A stretch of 64,000 nucleotides of DNA from Setoptus koraiensis (Eukaryota > Arthropoda). This document shows, one piece after another, positions 27,001-42,000 of the stretch (position 1 is its first letter; the number at the start of each line of letters is the position of its first letter). A program made the position numbers and the translations under genes. The DNA is taken from contig CM106585.1 in the NCBI GenBank assembly GCA_048013815.1, forward strand, positions 6,758,001-6,822,000, in the 5' to 3' direction. A model generated the notes under the pieces. That model saw nothing but the letters and a program-made list of their open reading frames with translations, had not been told where the DNA came from and ran no database searches.

Positions 27001-30000
27001 GCGTTGTGTCTATGGCAGCGAGTCGAGTGTTGTCAGGCATAATAAGAAGTACCCGAGAGAAGCGCCCAGAGAAGCTTCTTATTCGCTTCTTTGAATCGAA
27101 ATAATGATTCTCTGTGTGTCTCGGTTTTGTTCTTGGTCCCCTTTTTTGGGGCCCGCTTGTGATGGCGACTCGGCGGATACTCGGCGCGCGGGCGACTCGG
27201 CGGATTCGCGGCGCACTGGCTAGGCTGGGCCTGAGCCAGCGGCAACAATGGATCGCGAGCCCACAACAATGCAGCAGATGCGCCCGGCCGGATCCCGGCC
27301 GACGGCTCTGGCTGGCGGCGGCCAGTCGAGGCTCGCTGCAGCCTGCAGAGACGCTCTGAAGCCGGCTGCGGGGCCGGCTCTGAACTTCACACTGTGAAGT
27401 TCACAGTCTGGAGCCAGCCCGAAGCGGCGCCCGAGCGCCCGTTTGTATCAACCCCCACGGTGTGCGTTATGGGTTATGGTTATGGCTTTTGGGGTTATGT
27501 TGTTCATCATCGTGTCGTCGTTGTTTGCAGAGAGAAATTTCTCCCTTGCGCCTCCCTCTCCCGTCGCTCTCCGTTGCGCCCGTTTGCGGAGCGAGAGCAC
27601 TATCTGGGCGTGCTTCGTTGCGCGGAATCGCAGCCAGACTCTGGCTCTCTGGCTGCCGGAGAGCCAAAGTCCGGGGCCCCGCGCGACCGGACCAGCGGCC
27701 TCTCCGGCTAGCTGCTGGCCGGTTATTCGAGCAATCCAAGCCGCCGCCATTATCTGCCACTAACCAGCCGACTGGCCGCCCACCAGCCAGCCGATTCGCC
27801 AGCAAATAACCGGCCGACTCGCCAGCAAATAACCGGCCGACTCGCCAGCAAATAACCGGCCGACTCGCCAGCAAATAACCGGCCGACTCGCCAGCAAATA
27901 ACCGGCCGACTCGCCAACAACTAACCGGCCGACTCGCCAACAACTAACTAGGTTAGCAGCGCAGACAGACCGACTGACTATTATGAGTATTATTGCGCGT
28001 GTTGCTGGCGCGCTGGCGAGATAAGCCAACCAGAAGCACGCGCTGTGTCGTACACCCAACTACCAGCCGGTAACTAGGTTAGTTTGGGGCCGGTCGCAAT
28101 TGAAAATTCAATTCTCGCTTGCCAGCTCATTAGATGCGTGAGTGGAAACTTGCACGAGCCGATAAAGTTTATCGTCGTCGCGGCCGCATCATTTGGCCTG
28201 CGATTGGCGCTCGATTGGGGCCCGTGCCCGAGCGCAAACTTTGCGCACTTTATCTGTCTGTTTACGCTCTGTCTGTTGTTGTCGCCCATTATTGTCCGGC
28301 GAGCCCTGAATTGGGCCCGAAAACATAACTTGTTAGCTTAACTGTTAACTTAACTGTTCCCTTTGCAAGTACCTGATTGAGAGCGCCTCTTAATGACAGA
28401 TGACGAGCGCCAATCGTTGCGCGAACAAGTGGCGCCAATGTCGCTAGCCGTGAATGTCGCTAGTCGCGAATGTCGCTAGTCGCGAATGTCGCTAGTCGCG
28501 AATGTCGCTAGGCGCTTGTCGCCAATTCCATGCTAGCAAAGTATTGCTGCGTTGGGGTGCCCGCACTGTGCAGACAGCCAACACTGTGCCTGTTGTGCGC
28601 CAATGCGACACGACAGGCAATGTGTCAAAATGCTTATCAACGAACCGAGTCGCCAGTTATGTAACAACATCTTACGCAACAACAACATGAACAGCTCGCA
28701 CTTAATTTATCGCCCTAGGAATGTCGCCCCTGTCGGCGAAATGTCGCAACGTTGTCGCACACAGATTGACAGGGCCCGCCGATGGGTCGATGACCCGGCG
28801 CACTGATTGATTCAGTGGCGTGCTGGCACTCGAAACATTGGGGCAGCATTGGGGCCCGCCATTAAAAGCATTTGGAGATGACAATAATTACAAAACTTGT
28901 GTGTATCATTTGACTTGCGCTTGGCGAATGCTCCAATGATAGATGGCGCGTTTATTTGTCCCTCACCATTCATTATTAACGTCCGTCTAGATGATCGGGC
29001 ACACAGAGTGCAGACTCTCGATCAATGTAATGGCCGCCCAAGGGGCCCTTGCATCAACCAGCTCGACTGGGCGAGACAACGAGCGGCTTGCAGTGGTCGC
29101 CTCAATCGAGATATAGCCGGCCAGCGGGGCGCCCCAGCGTTTCGCCGGGCAGCCTGGTGGTCGTTTCTCTAGTTGTGTCGTGCGCCAGCTACGTAACTGG
29201 CGATTAACACACAACAACAGCAGCAACAGCGACAGTTATGCAACTGTTGTTGTTGCTGTGTGACATGTCGGGCCGGAAAGTCACGTCAAGTAGCTCGATA
29301 GTGGCGGGACGAGATTACTTTGGGCGGACTTGTGTTTATTTTCGTGGGCCCCAGCACGGTGCTGGCAGCACCTAGCTCTGGTGCCCGATTCCTTGTCAGC
29401 TGGCCGCGATATCTGGCCGGCCGGCCGACCGGCCGGCTGGCTGGCCGGCAGCAGTTTTGCATGGCGGCCCGCGGGCTTGCGACTGTGTCCGCGACGTGCG
29501 GCAGCGCCGCCGGTGCCCACGGTGATGGCGGCAACGCGGCCATACGACCGGCGTGATTTTGCTAATGCCCGCTAATGCCATTAGCGAGCCATCTCTGCCA
29601 CAACCAAAAATACCTATTTGTGGCCCATGTGGCTATTGTCTGGCTGCCCCTGGCCACTGGCCGCAGCAGATTAGCGACTGCGGCCCAACCGGAAACCGAC
29701 CTGACAGCGGCCATCGGTTGCAGCGGGCAGCCAGCCGATGACCATTGATTGGTCTATCAACTTGCGGCGGTCGCTAATTGGACATTTTCCCCCGGAGCAA
29801 ACGTTTTGGCGGGCTTGCTGCGGGGGCCCACTTGAGGCCAGCACCACGGCGCGTGTGTGTGCTTGGGCATACTGCAGCTCGTATGCGCGAGCCATTATAC
29901 GAGCTGCAATATGCCCAAAATACCTCCAGAATACCCGCTTCGGCGGCAGCGCGTAAGCGGCAGCCACCGAAGCCCATTTCAGGCCAGCGGAATCTGTCCG

Positions 30001-33000
30001 AATTTCAGACCCTGAAACGTATCTAAGCGCGTATCGATCGCTGTAAATTTATGGTGAGTGAATTTATGGTTTTATCGCCATGAGAGTGAATGGCAGTTTG
30101 GGGCTACCGGCGAGCCCAAAATGCGGCGTGCCCGCGAGTATCGCATGCACTTGCCGACCGCCAACTGACAGTTGCAAGCCGACAGCTGACAGTTGCGAGC
30201 TGACCGATACATTGCGCCCGCATTCGACTGGGGGCCCCCGACGGCCAATTGGGCCGGTGGCGCAAATTTATGAGGCCCCGCTCGCCAACTGAACTGTTCC
30301 GTTCTAAATTCACGCGTGAATCCGGAGCAGTCCGGCAGTTCATTCTGCACACTGCACGCTGTCACTTGCCGACATTGCGGCGCCTCGGCTGCAGCCTGCA
30401 GACCCAAGCGAGAATTTGCGACAACTGGGGCCCCATCGTTGCCAGTGCGTTGTATGACGGGGGGCCCCGACATAACGGACACTGGACACTGGCCAGCTCG
30501 CCGGCCCGCCGACCTGGCAAGTGGCAAATTGATTGCGTGTCAAACAACAATAATCCTGTTTATCATCATGATTTGGGGTGTGTCGTATGCGCGCCAAGCG
30601 GGCCCCAGTGCGCGCCGCCAGCTGCCAAATTGGCAGTTGTTGGCGGCCGTTGTAATTGATTGTAACGGCGTACTTTTTAACACCACCGCCAGTGGCCATC
30701 GATACAACCCACGCCCATGCCCGCGAGATACCTGAGCTGAGTTGCCGTCGCTACTTCTAGCAAGTGGCCAGGCCAACTTGCGAGGCGACGTGATCACGTG
30801 ATAATTAAGGGGCCCCGTTTGGCTGGTTGGAACTTTGGTTGGAAGCGTCGGCGACCCCTGGCGAATGTTTGAAAGAGAATGTTGAAATCCAGACGAACAA
30901 ACCGCCGGCCGTCCATATCCGCTCGCGTCTGACCCCGGCCAGCCGGCCAACGCTGAACAGGGGCGGATGTAAGCCGCGTTTGGCCGCGCGTCGATACAAT
31001 CGAAATTGGATCTGGCAATTTGGCCCGGTTTTGAATTACTCTCAAACAACAAACAGGCCAGCAAACAGATAAACGAGCCACCCCGAGCCACACCTAAAAG
31101 TTTCGGGCGAAAAGTTTCAGGCCGAAAGTCGGCCTCGGCTCGGGCGCGACTTTGGGGCGCTCGCTGGCTCGCCCGGCCCGCCATTCGGCTCGGCGTGGCT
31201 CGTTTTCAAGCCGGGATGCGCCCAAGAACCCGTGGCGCTCGCCGGTGTCGTTGCTGGCGTCGCTGCGCCATTGGGGCCAGTCCGCAATTGTCCCTGTTTC
31301 GCCAAAAACAAATTGGCGGGCCCAAATATTTGGATTGTGCGTTCGCGCCCGGCTGTGCCCGATATGCGTGATGCGGTTTTGCCAGTTTCGCCCGCTTTGC
31401 CAGTCCGCATGCTGGCCCCAATTGCACAGTGGTCATTTGGACCGTGCCCTTACAGTATCGCAAAGTATCGCTTGGGATTGTATAAATTTGCGCCGCTGGC
31501 AACGCTGCAAATTTATATAATCTCCGCTCCAACTGGAAACTTTTCAACCCAAGCGACCCGCCGCCAGTCAGCCGGCCAGCCGACCCCAAAAGCCGACATA
31601 TCACCGAAATACGGCGGCGCGTATCGCTATTTCGCGTGCCACGAGGCTCTCCGGCGGCAACCAGTACGCCAATTGAACGAGAGCGTGCACGAGCTCCGCT
31701 CGTGCAATTAATCGGGGCCCCAGCGCCAAAATCGCTTTGTTGTGTGTGTGTGTGCCAGACGCGAAATTATTATTATTTTATTATTATCATATCTGATTTT
31801 TGAATTACATCTATATGAATGTTGCCTGTTTACAGGCTGCGGGCTCGTGGCGCCTCGTGTGCCACATGCCGTGCACGCCGGGCGCCCCAATTCCACCGAT
31901 ACGCACTGCGGCGCGGTTTACGGCTGGGCCGGGCCAGCCGCAAACGTTGGGGCTCGTCCCCATTGGGCCCAGTGCGAGTGTTCGCGAGTCGGCCCAGAGA
32001 TTGTTCATTCATCATTTTGTCGCCCCAGTTGCATTGGCCTCGCCGGCCGGCTGCCGGCCATTGGTCGCTGGCAAATAATTGATTTTCGACGCCAAGACGA
32101 AGCCGAATCTCTCTGCGCTCGCCGGATATATTCAGCATGCCAATTCAACTGGCGCCCGTCGAGCCGCTTCAATCAGATCGCTGATTATCGGACTCTGATT
32201 ATCGGACTGGCAAGTTGCAAGCAACGCTGTTTGGCGCGCCGCGCGGGCCCCAATTTGGTCCGCAAAGCGCACACAAAAAGAAGCAAGCGAAACGGAAACA
32301 CTTGCCGCTGGATGTCGCAGCGGGCACAATTTTGGGATTTGGCGATTTTGCTGACTGGGCCAATTTGGGCAACTCTCACTCATCATCGACACACTGTCAG
32401 CCAGTGCCGTCTGGGCGCCATCACACAGAGACGGGGCCCCTAATGAGTTTTGCTGCACTCTGCTGTTTGCCGATAGTGCCCAGTTAGCAAACAAACAAGT
32501 TGCCTTATTTAATAAAGCAACTTGTGCTCTCTCAGCTGGCCCCAAAAAAGGGCCCCAGTAGAAATGGAAATTGTGCGCCATTTGTAATGCATGTCGTAAT
32601 ATAGCCGTCGCACGGATATACCGTGTCTTCGCTTGCCGCGGATCCGCGCCGGCCCGGCGCGACTCAACTCGACCCGGCCCGACACGACTCAACTCGACTC
32701 GGCTCGACGCGACTCGAGTTGGCGCCTTGCGGGCCGTCGTGGTCGCGCCGCCTGGCGGCCCCCGGCTTGTTGCAGGCCCTGTCCATATGGGGACCCATTA
32801 CAATGCACAAAATTGTGATTTATGCGCCGATTCTCCGGCGTTCGTTTGCAAACATCAATCGGGTCAGATGGTGTCGTGAGAGCGGCGAGTGTGGGCAGAT
32901 AATTATTTTCGAGCCGCTGTGCGTAGTTTCGCACTGTGCATCACGGGCACTGGTCGGCGGCGCCGGGCCGGCCATTATCCGAGCGGGCGCTAACGAGCGA

Positions 33001-36000
33001 CGGGCGAGCTGCCAGGGCCCGCAGCCACCGTTGCCGCTACCACTATCCATTACCCGCCATCCATTATCCGATATATTCAGATAAACAGATAGCTGCTGGG
33101 GGCCACAAAGCGGCCCAGTGCCAGCGCGAGAGCCGCCAGCGAGATTGTTTCTCGGATAAAATTTGATCAGATTACTTTGGTTGCTGCTTAAAGTTTAAGT
33201 TGCAGTGTTAGTGTCAGCTATCAACGCTATTCAGTTAGCGCCCCTTCAGATCGTCGTCGGCGTCTCAAGATCGCGTCTAGTCGCCAAAGTATCTGAGTGT
33301 TAACAGTGTCTGAAAATAGTTCCATTAATTTATATGAACAGTGCAACGCCGTTTGAGTGGCCCCCGCTCGAACGGGCGCTAACCGGCGAGCACGAGATTC
33401 GCGCGCGGGGCCCCTCGAAAGGGGTCAATCAGTAATCAGCGATGACGACAACAGCGCCATTTCGCACACGCCGGCAAGTGTGGCGCCTCAAGTTGGTTGG
33501 CACTTCTTTGGGGTCCTCACAAGCTGGGGCTCACACGCAGGCAATCTAGGAGCACGTTCTTCGTGAGCCCAGTTAATATGGGATAATAATCAAACTGTAG
33601 ATGATATCGAACCGTGTATGATATCAAACTGGGATCTCTCTATTTATATACTATTTATTTTGTATTTATCCGACTGTCTCTATTAAAAGCAAAAGCACTT
33701 ACACACCGGGATGCTGGCGGCGCTTGTCGCAACTATCGGCGCCACTATTGGCGCCACTATTGTGGCCCATTGTGGGGCGCCATTGTGCCGCACAATGTCA
33801 GCCTGGCTCCGGCTGCCAGGCTCGGGCTGCCGGACTCTGGCTGCCCGAGATCGAGTGCATTAGGCCTGGCGAGATCTATCATCGTTCGGCAAGGGGGCCT
33901 CTATCAAATTGAGTCAAGATATAACTCACAGTCAGCGGGCCGCGGAGAGCTTACAAATGCTGCGGCGGCGCCGGCCAGATTAGGGCTGTGCCGCACGAGC
34001 GAAACTGCACGGTCTGCGCAATTGGGGCCCCGTAGAGTCTCTGGCATAGACACGCGGCAACCAGCGCGAAAGTCGCTAGGTGCCCCTCGCGCGGAATCTC
34101 CATTTTAGAGGAGGGCCGGCCCGCCGTTGGCCTCGCTACTGGCCGCACACAAGCCGCACGAGCCGCACGAACCCCGCGAGCCGGCCAAGGTGTTCCAGAG
34201 ATGGGGCCCGAGATACCGGCGATCTCAGAGATAGAGACTCTCTATTAGAGGGGCCCCTTTGTGGACTCTACAATGTAGACTCTGCAATGTAGAGGCGTCG
34301 GCGGCGCTACGTTCGAGAGATTTGGACGAGGGGCGCCGGCAATAACAAGCGCCCATGTAGAGACAATTTTGAGCCGGCGCTCGGGGGCCAGTTCATTAAA
34401 TAGCATTCAGAGACCGACTGGCACAATCATACTTTAATACACTGCCCGTGGCTCGTCATCGCAACTAGCGCAACCACCGACCAAGCAAGCAAGCAAGCGA
34501 CTGGGCAATGACGCAACGTCTCGGGCCGCGTCTCGCCCGCTCTTGCCCGATCGTCTCGTTGTGTGCGTGTCTCGCGGGCACCCAATCTTGCGTTTGTTGG
34601 CGCGACCGAGCGCGGCGCCCACAATAACGCGCTCACACTCAATTTCCAAACAAGAGCCAACAACAGCAAATATCAAATATTATATTGAATATCCAGCAAA
34701 CAATATCGGATGGCGCGACCATCGTAGTGGGCGCCGTCAGCAGTCGCTGTTGCCTTTGCACCCTTTCGACCCGTCGTTTGCACCTGAAGGGGCCCGCCTG
34801 AAGATGGCGCCGGCGAGTGTCGAGCTGGGCCCACAAGCGAGCGCACACTCGGCGCACAGCCAGGCCCCAATCGGCGGCCAAGAGATCACTGTGATGATCA
34901 CCACTAGGAATTTCGTAGGACGAATAGCCAAGAGATGGCTATCTCTGGCAAATTCTCTGGCTTGCAACTCGTTTGTTGGGCTCGCTTTTGGCTGGCTGCC
35001 GGTGGGCTGCCGGCGTGCTGCTGGCGTGCTGCTGGCGGGCTGCTGGCGGGCTGAAATTGCGAAATTGGGGCCCCAAACGAGCGCACATTGTGTATATTGT
35101 GATAGGGGAACGCATTCATCCATGTCCAATTTTGTGTGCCCGGTGCCCCGCAAATTCACTTGCCGGCGCCACTGGCAAGTGAATTCACTCACAGGTGGTA
35201 CGAGCACGACGGCTATCGCTGGCTGTCACTCTCATAACACCTATTATCCAATTGGTTGCCAATTCGAATAATGCACGCGCACATCTTTATATGCAATCTA
35301 TATATGGCTGGCATATCCGCGCCGGCCTCATATATCCATATAAGCAGCGCGCCGGCCTCATATATCCGCATAAACAGCGCGCCGGCCTCATATATCCGCA
35401 TAAACAGCGCGCCGGCCTCATATATCCACATAAACAGCGCGCCATAAACAGCTATGGCACCTATGTGCGCCAGTATAGGCACCTATAGGCGCCCGTACCT
35501 GCGACAGTCCGCGCCACAATGAGCACAAAGGCAACACAAAGCGGCCAATGTCGTACGCTCGTGATTTGGGGCCCCACTGGCCGGCTGCGATATTGGGGCC
35601 CCAATGGCTGCCACACTGGCTGCCTAATACACACGGGCTGCCTAATACACATCGGCACGACGAGACGACAATGGCTGGTCCACCAGCGGCCAGCAATCCA
35701 TTCTATTGAAATTTACCGTTTAATTAAACAATTACAGTTGCTTCACTGACCAAGTGGGTCGCATTCAATGGGGCTCAATGGGCGCCGTTATTGCGCCAGT
35801 TTCGCTCAACGCAGTCGTCGCCCGCTGCAACGGCCAAATGAGCCAATTATTGCCCACGCTTGCCACGGGTACAACGTGCCCACTGCGGCAAGCGGTCTTG
35901 CCGCGTCCACTTTATGCACTGAGAGCAAATAAATATCGAGCGAGCGGAAGCGATCGGCGCAACACTTTCAAATGCCTTTCGACGAGATAATCGCCGGCCC

Positions 36001-39000
36001 GCGAGCCTCGTCGCCCGACACTTTTTGCCGGCGCGTATTCAAATCGTGCGCGGCCGCGGGGCCGGCTCGAACGGGCCGGCCCGTGCCCCGAGTTGCCGCA
36101 CGCTCGCCGCGCACCGACAAACCGCGACAAACCGCGACACTGTCCGACAGTGACTGTCGCAGCGGGCTGACAACTGCGCCAAAAACAACGACAACAACCC
36201 AAAAGCGGCGACAACAACCCAAAACGGCTCGTGCACGGCGCGCATTATCCGTGACCGCCAATGAGCAATTGCAACAGGAAGCCCCGATGATGACATACTT
36301 GATCTGATTGTCGCCGCGCACGAGCCAGCCGGCCGGCCGCGAATTCGGGCTCGGTTTGTTTCTCAGTTTGTCGGTGGGGCCCGCGGCTTTATCTGGTCGC
36401 AAGCGCGTCGCAAGTGGCCGCGTTGCGTGAGTATTAATACATCTCGATGGCCACTAATGGCAAATTGAAGAGCCCGACGCGAGATAAGTGCCCGTGCACC
36501 CGATTCGCCCAGCCTAGCGCCTATCGGCCGGGCCGGCGTATATCGGCCAGCGTAGTGGCCGGCGTATATCGGCCGTGTAGTGGCCGGCGTATATCGGCCG
36601 TGTAGTGGCCGGCGCATATCGGCCGTGTAGTGGCCGGAATATGGCATTAAATCAGACCGAGCCGAGCCGAGCCAGCCAGCGAGTGAGCTGCCGGCCTGGC
36701 CATTATCTCTCGATGGCAGGCCCTGCGCGGCCAATGATCACACAAGAGAATTTATGTTTCTACTCCGTCTCTCTACAAATAAGCTATTTAACTGGCCACT
36801 TTGGGGCCCGTCCCTCTACTGGCCAGTGGCCACTTGGAGAGCTTGCGCTGGCCACGCCAATCAAAGCAAACTTTTATCTCCACTGTTGTGAGCTGTTCAC
36901 GCAACGGCCCAGCCGAACCAGTTACAAAACACGCCGGACACACTGAGTGTACATGGTTGCAAGTTGCCAATCTCGAGAGAGCTTCGCCAGTTGCCGATCG
37001 CAACTGGCGACGGATCGAAGCGGATCAATTCGAAGCCGCTCTGTTGAATTATTGCCATCGGTGCTCGGTCGGCTGGCAGCCGGATGACAGAGCGCACAGA
37101 CTCGTTGTCTGGTTGGCCGTCCGTCACACGGACGGCCAACCAGACAACCAAAACAAAACTAAAACAAAGCAGCAAACAAAGCGAAACAAACGCGCCAGAT
37201 CAACTGGCCGGGCCGGCTCAAGTGGCGCCAACTAGATCCGCTTCGGGCCTGCCTCGCCAGCGAGCCTCTGAGAGACGCGGCCGGAATATTTGTTCGGCGC
37301 GCCTACAGGCCCACTTGCAGGCCGGTCGGGCCGTCGCCGGTCCGGGGCCCGCGACACGGGACACAGGCAAGAGTAGCCTCAATCATCTAGGGCGGCCGCG
37401 ATAATGTTGAACGCGACCGATATTGTGCTGTATAAAATTATCAATAATATCACGTGTCGATTGCTTGTTGTTGTTGCTGTTGTTGTTGCTGTTGTTGCTG
37501 TTGTTGCTGTTGTTGCTGTTGTTGCTGTTGTGGTTGCTGTGCGCGATAACAACTGGTCACTCTGATTGGCCAAGCGGCCACTGCGAACTGGCCCACCGAC
37601 CAGACTCTGGTCACTAGAGCGATTTAATTGAAGTTTGAACTCGAGTTGCCCGATCGCTCGCGGCCGCCAGCCTGCTGCTCGATTGACCAACAACTGGCGT
37701 CGCTCAATTCAGCTGGGCAAAAATTCAGTATAATATTATAAATATTAAAAGCGAGCCCTCTGTCGCCCCCTTTGGGCCTCATCCCCGCTCCGAGCCCCGT
37801 CGTCGTGTCTCGTCCGTGCACACCAACAGATTGCCTGATTATGCAACGACAGATTTCGAGCCAAATTTGAATAATGACAACAATGCACTAAAGTGTGCTC
37901 GAATTGGCCTGGCTCGCGGCCCATTATTCATGCCAGTGTCGACACGCGGCGGACAGTGCACTCATTAGGGGCCTCTCACACGTGCTGGCCTTGGATTGGT
38001 CGTATTAGGTTTTAGGCACCGGCGAGCAGGCCAATTTCGGCTGGTATAAATAAAATATTTATTTATTTATTTCGTTTGTTTAGTGTGCGGCTAGCCAGCT
38101 GAATAATCGCTCGCACAGGCCAAGTCATCATGGTGTGCTTTTCGCCAGCTAGGCCGCAATAATGATTGATAATTGAAAATGATTAGCCCAATTGCATCGA
38201 TTGATCACGAGAGAGAGAGCGAGAGGGCGATTGGGCGATTGGGGCCCCCGAAATGGGGCCGAAATTGCGCGAGTCATGTCTGGCCCCATCTCAAATGGCC
38301 GGCTGTTTTCATTATCGCCTCGCTCGCTTCGTGCGGGCCCCCGGGTTGCCGAGTCTGGACGGCAGAGTCTGGACGGCAGAGTCTCGACGGCAGAGTCTGG
38401 ATCGCGGGCTCTGGATTGCCGAGTCCGCGGATTTGACAGTGTGGATTAGCGAGCGATTGTTTGCGTCCGGTGTGTGCAACGAACCAGTCGCAATGGTCGG
38501 TCGCTGCAAATGGGGCCCGCGCTGCCAGGCAAACAACTGGCGCGGCGAGCGGCCAGTGAGAACGGCCAGTGAGTCGAACTGTCAGACGGTTGTTGTGGCC
38601 GTCGCAGTTGGAGTGGCAGTCAGATAATCTGTGATTATCTGGTGCGCGTTATATTGTGATTGCAAAAATGGGCCGGGCCGGATTTGAGGTGCATTGTTTT
38701 GTATTCAGTTTGCAGTTTTTGCAGTGCACGGCCGCCAGACACAAACGGACAAAAAATATCCATCGCCAAAGATTAATAGTGAAGAGGAATATCTGCTGAC
38801 TTTCGGTCAGTTTGGCGCATTCCAGTTTGTTTCGCTCAAAGTGCACACAGAACCACTCACTACAATCGCATGTGTCGGCGGGCCGGGCCGGGCCCCCAAC
38901 AGGCCCGCTGCGATTATTTATCTTGTTCGGCTGCTTATAATGCAGAGTCTGTACTTCGGAGACTGTTTATTTTCAGCCGGCGGACCTGAAAATTGACAAG

Positions 39001-42000
39001 CGCGCCCAGATTGGGCCCAGATTTTTGTGAGCCCGGCAAGAAAAGAGCCAGGCCCTGAAAGGGGCCCGACGAGGGCCAGTGTTCGCCTGTTCGCCCGTTA
39101 GCCCGTTCGCCCGTTTGCCGGCTAGCGCCGTGCGGCGCTGGCGCGCCAGTTGTGCGCGAATGTCGCTATAGTCCAGTGCGCCGCGGCCATCTAATCTGGC
39201 CGCTCGCATTATACGAGCCGTACGGGCCCCGATGGCGGCAATAATTATATACTAGCGTCTTGGCTTGTTGGCGGCGCCGCCGCTGAGCCACTCCATATTG
39301 TGCGAGTATCGCCAAACTCCGACATTCGCCGCCAAACTCGGACACGCTCGGCCACGACTCGGCGGTGACTGACATTTGGCGAGCTGGCTGGATATTGTGC
39401 AGATATTGTGCGGATATTGTGCGGACATTGTGCGGACATTGTGCGGATATTGTGCGGACATTGCGCGGATATTGTGCGGACATTGTGCCGACCAGCTGAC
39501 CGCTAACACATAAACATGGCATTGTTTTTGGTGCCGTTAAACCGTTTATATGTATAAACGGCTCCGAACCGAGCTCGCATGGCCAGCAACACTTTCGCGC
39601 GCGCGAACAACAATCGCGGGCCCCAGCAAACACAATTGAGCGCCGCTGGCCAAGGGAGCAGCGCCGACTTGCGACAACAATCCGACCGTTAAGTTGGCGC
39701 GCAAAAGTCACCACAGTCACTTGGCCCGGCTGCACAACGAGCCGTCTCGGCGAGCCCTGACGAGTCTGTGGGGCCCCATCTGCGAGTTTTTGCTTTTTGC
39801 TTTTTGCCAGCCCGGCGCGCTGTCTGGCCAGCGCTGGCTTGAATGATGAGGCCCCATCTTGTCGTTGCGCAATGTTTTTGCGGCCCGACAAGATGGGGCC
39901 GCTGGTGGGGGCCCCAGTTCAGCCAGTACTGGCCCACAAGTGTGTGCCGTGCAGAGATTTGATGGACTTTTGCCGATGCGCACAATGCACATACACAAGC
40001 GTCTATGGGCCAGTGGGCAAGACAGACGGGCATCATCAAGTCCTGACAAGCGGTCCTTTGTTTGTGTCTTGGCACGCCACTAATCGTGTCGCAATTGCCT
40101 GGGCCGGCCCGAATTGCCAACGGGCCGGCCATGCCACGGGCCGCTGCTTGGCTCACTCTTTTTCGCACACTCTAACAGCGCACGCTCTTATCGCATCGCG
40201 CAGCCAGCGGGGCCCCACTGGCAAGACCGCGCCAGACAGACAAGACGACGGGGCCCCATTTTACAATTGCCGCAATATACGCGCCGCAACAGACCGCCGC
40301 GTCCATATAAAACGCTGGCCACTGTTGTGTGCAGCGCCATTTATGTAACATGTTTTGCTGGATGTTATGTAACATGTTGTGCGCAAATGGCCGCAAACGG
40401 CCAATGCGTCATTTGTGCGCGGGCCGGCCTCGCGGATAACCGCACCCTCGGAGCGGCCCGAACGGGTCAGCCGCCAGTTGTTCGGCCCGCTAGCCGGCTC
40501 TGGTGTCCCGTAGCCCGACCACCGCTGCGACGATGTCTCTCTGCGGTCGCAGCCTCGGCGCCCCGTGGGACCCATCGTGCCGGACCGCGTGCTCGGCGTC
40601 GCTGTGGCCACCGCCGGTCAGCTGGTGCACACTCGATCGTCTGTCAATCGGTCAGCTCGCTGTTAATGAATTGTCGCCATCGGGCGAGCTTGTTGGCGTC
40701 CGCTGGTGTCACCTTTCGTCGCCGCTCTTTTGCCTTTCTGACTCGGGCCGGGCGCGCACAAGCTCCGCGAGAGCTGGTCGGCGACCGGTCTGCTGCGGCG
40801 CCCAACGGTCGCCCGGCGATCGGCCGAGCGGCCCCGCGAGAACGCTCGTCGGACAGCCGCACCGCACCGGCCGCGTTGCCCGCACTGCCGGCTGGTGCCC
40901 GGGCGCCAACTTGCCAGCCGCCGGCCTCTCGAGTCGAAGGTCTCGAAGCACTCAGGTCATTCCAAAAATAGAGCGCCACTCTCGGTGCGCCAACTGGCCA
41001 ATTGTGCCCACTGGGCTGGTCATTCCGCGCACTCCCCCGGCGCCCGCCGGCCAACAGCACCGAGCTGCCCGCACAACGAGCGCGCTCGTCATAACGGCGA
41101 GCGGGCCCCATTACATGTAGCCAGTTGAGTTGTTGCTGACGGCGCCCATTATGGCAAAAATGCGTTTACCTGGCGCGCACGTTGCGCCCATCGCCGGCCC
41201 AGCCCAGATTGATTGTGGCAGCGCCCGTGATACCCGAGCTTGGCGGCTCGACCGGCTTGGCCGCCACCGGTGCTCGCTGCTTGCAAGCGGCGAGTACAAG
41301 TGGCCAGATAAGCGCGTGCTGGTCGGCGGATGTTGCACGCGCTTATCCGTCGGCGACAACTCGCCGGCGAACAGCTTAGAGGCGCCCCTGACTGGCCCCA
41401 GTCATTGGTGGCGGGCACAAGTGAATGGCGCGCCAACAACTGAATTGCCGGCGCCCAACAGGCAAATAGAGATGGATGATTGCGGCGCGGCTGGCGGGGC
41501 CCCGCTCGCCAGGCTCGCCGAATCGCCGACTCGCCGACTCGTGGACTCGCCGACACGCCGACTCGCGAACTCGCGGGCTTGCAACGGGCGGCTATCTTTA
41601 GAACTGGTGCACGTATTTGGCTGTTTATTGTTGCCGGTGCCGCCGTTGGGGCGCCCGCTCTCGGCAACGGGGCCTCGTGACGCTTCCTCTGCCGCTTGTT
41701 TGTGCTCTGATCTGTCTCGCCATCGGCGCCCCATCTCGCTTGCCGATAGCGCGATCCAGCCCATCAATACAAAATCGTTGGCTCGCCGCTCGCTGCGGCC
41801 GTGGCCGCCGGTTCGATATCGACCGCGGTGGGCCGGGCCGGCTCGATATCGTCCGCGGTGGGCCGGGCCGGCTCGATATCGTCCGTCGAACAGCGCTGCC
41901 TGCTATATCCGTTATCCGCGACACGGGCGCATACTCACCGCGTTGTTTGCGAGCGTATATTGAGCGAGCGGCCTGGCCACAAAGCCGGGATTACCGGCGC

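Noticed and set aside
27797-27949. Direct repeats considered as a CRISPR array
   Set aside because: Units are contiguous without spacers, in a eukaryotic intron. It is a minisatellite.
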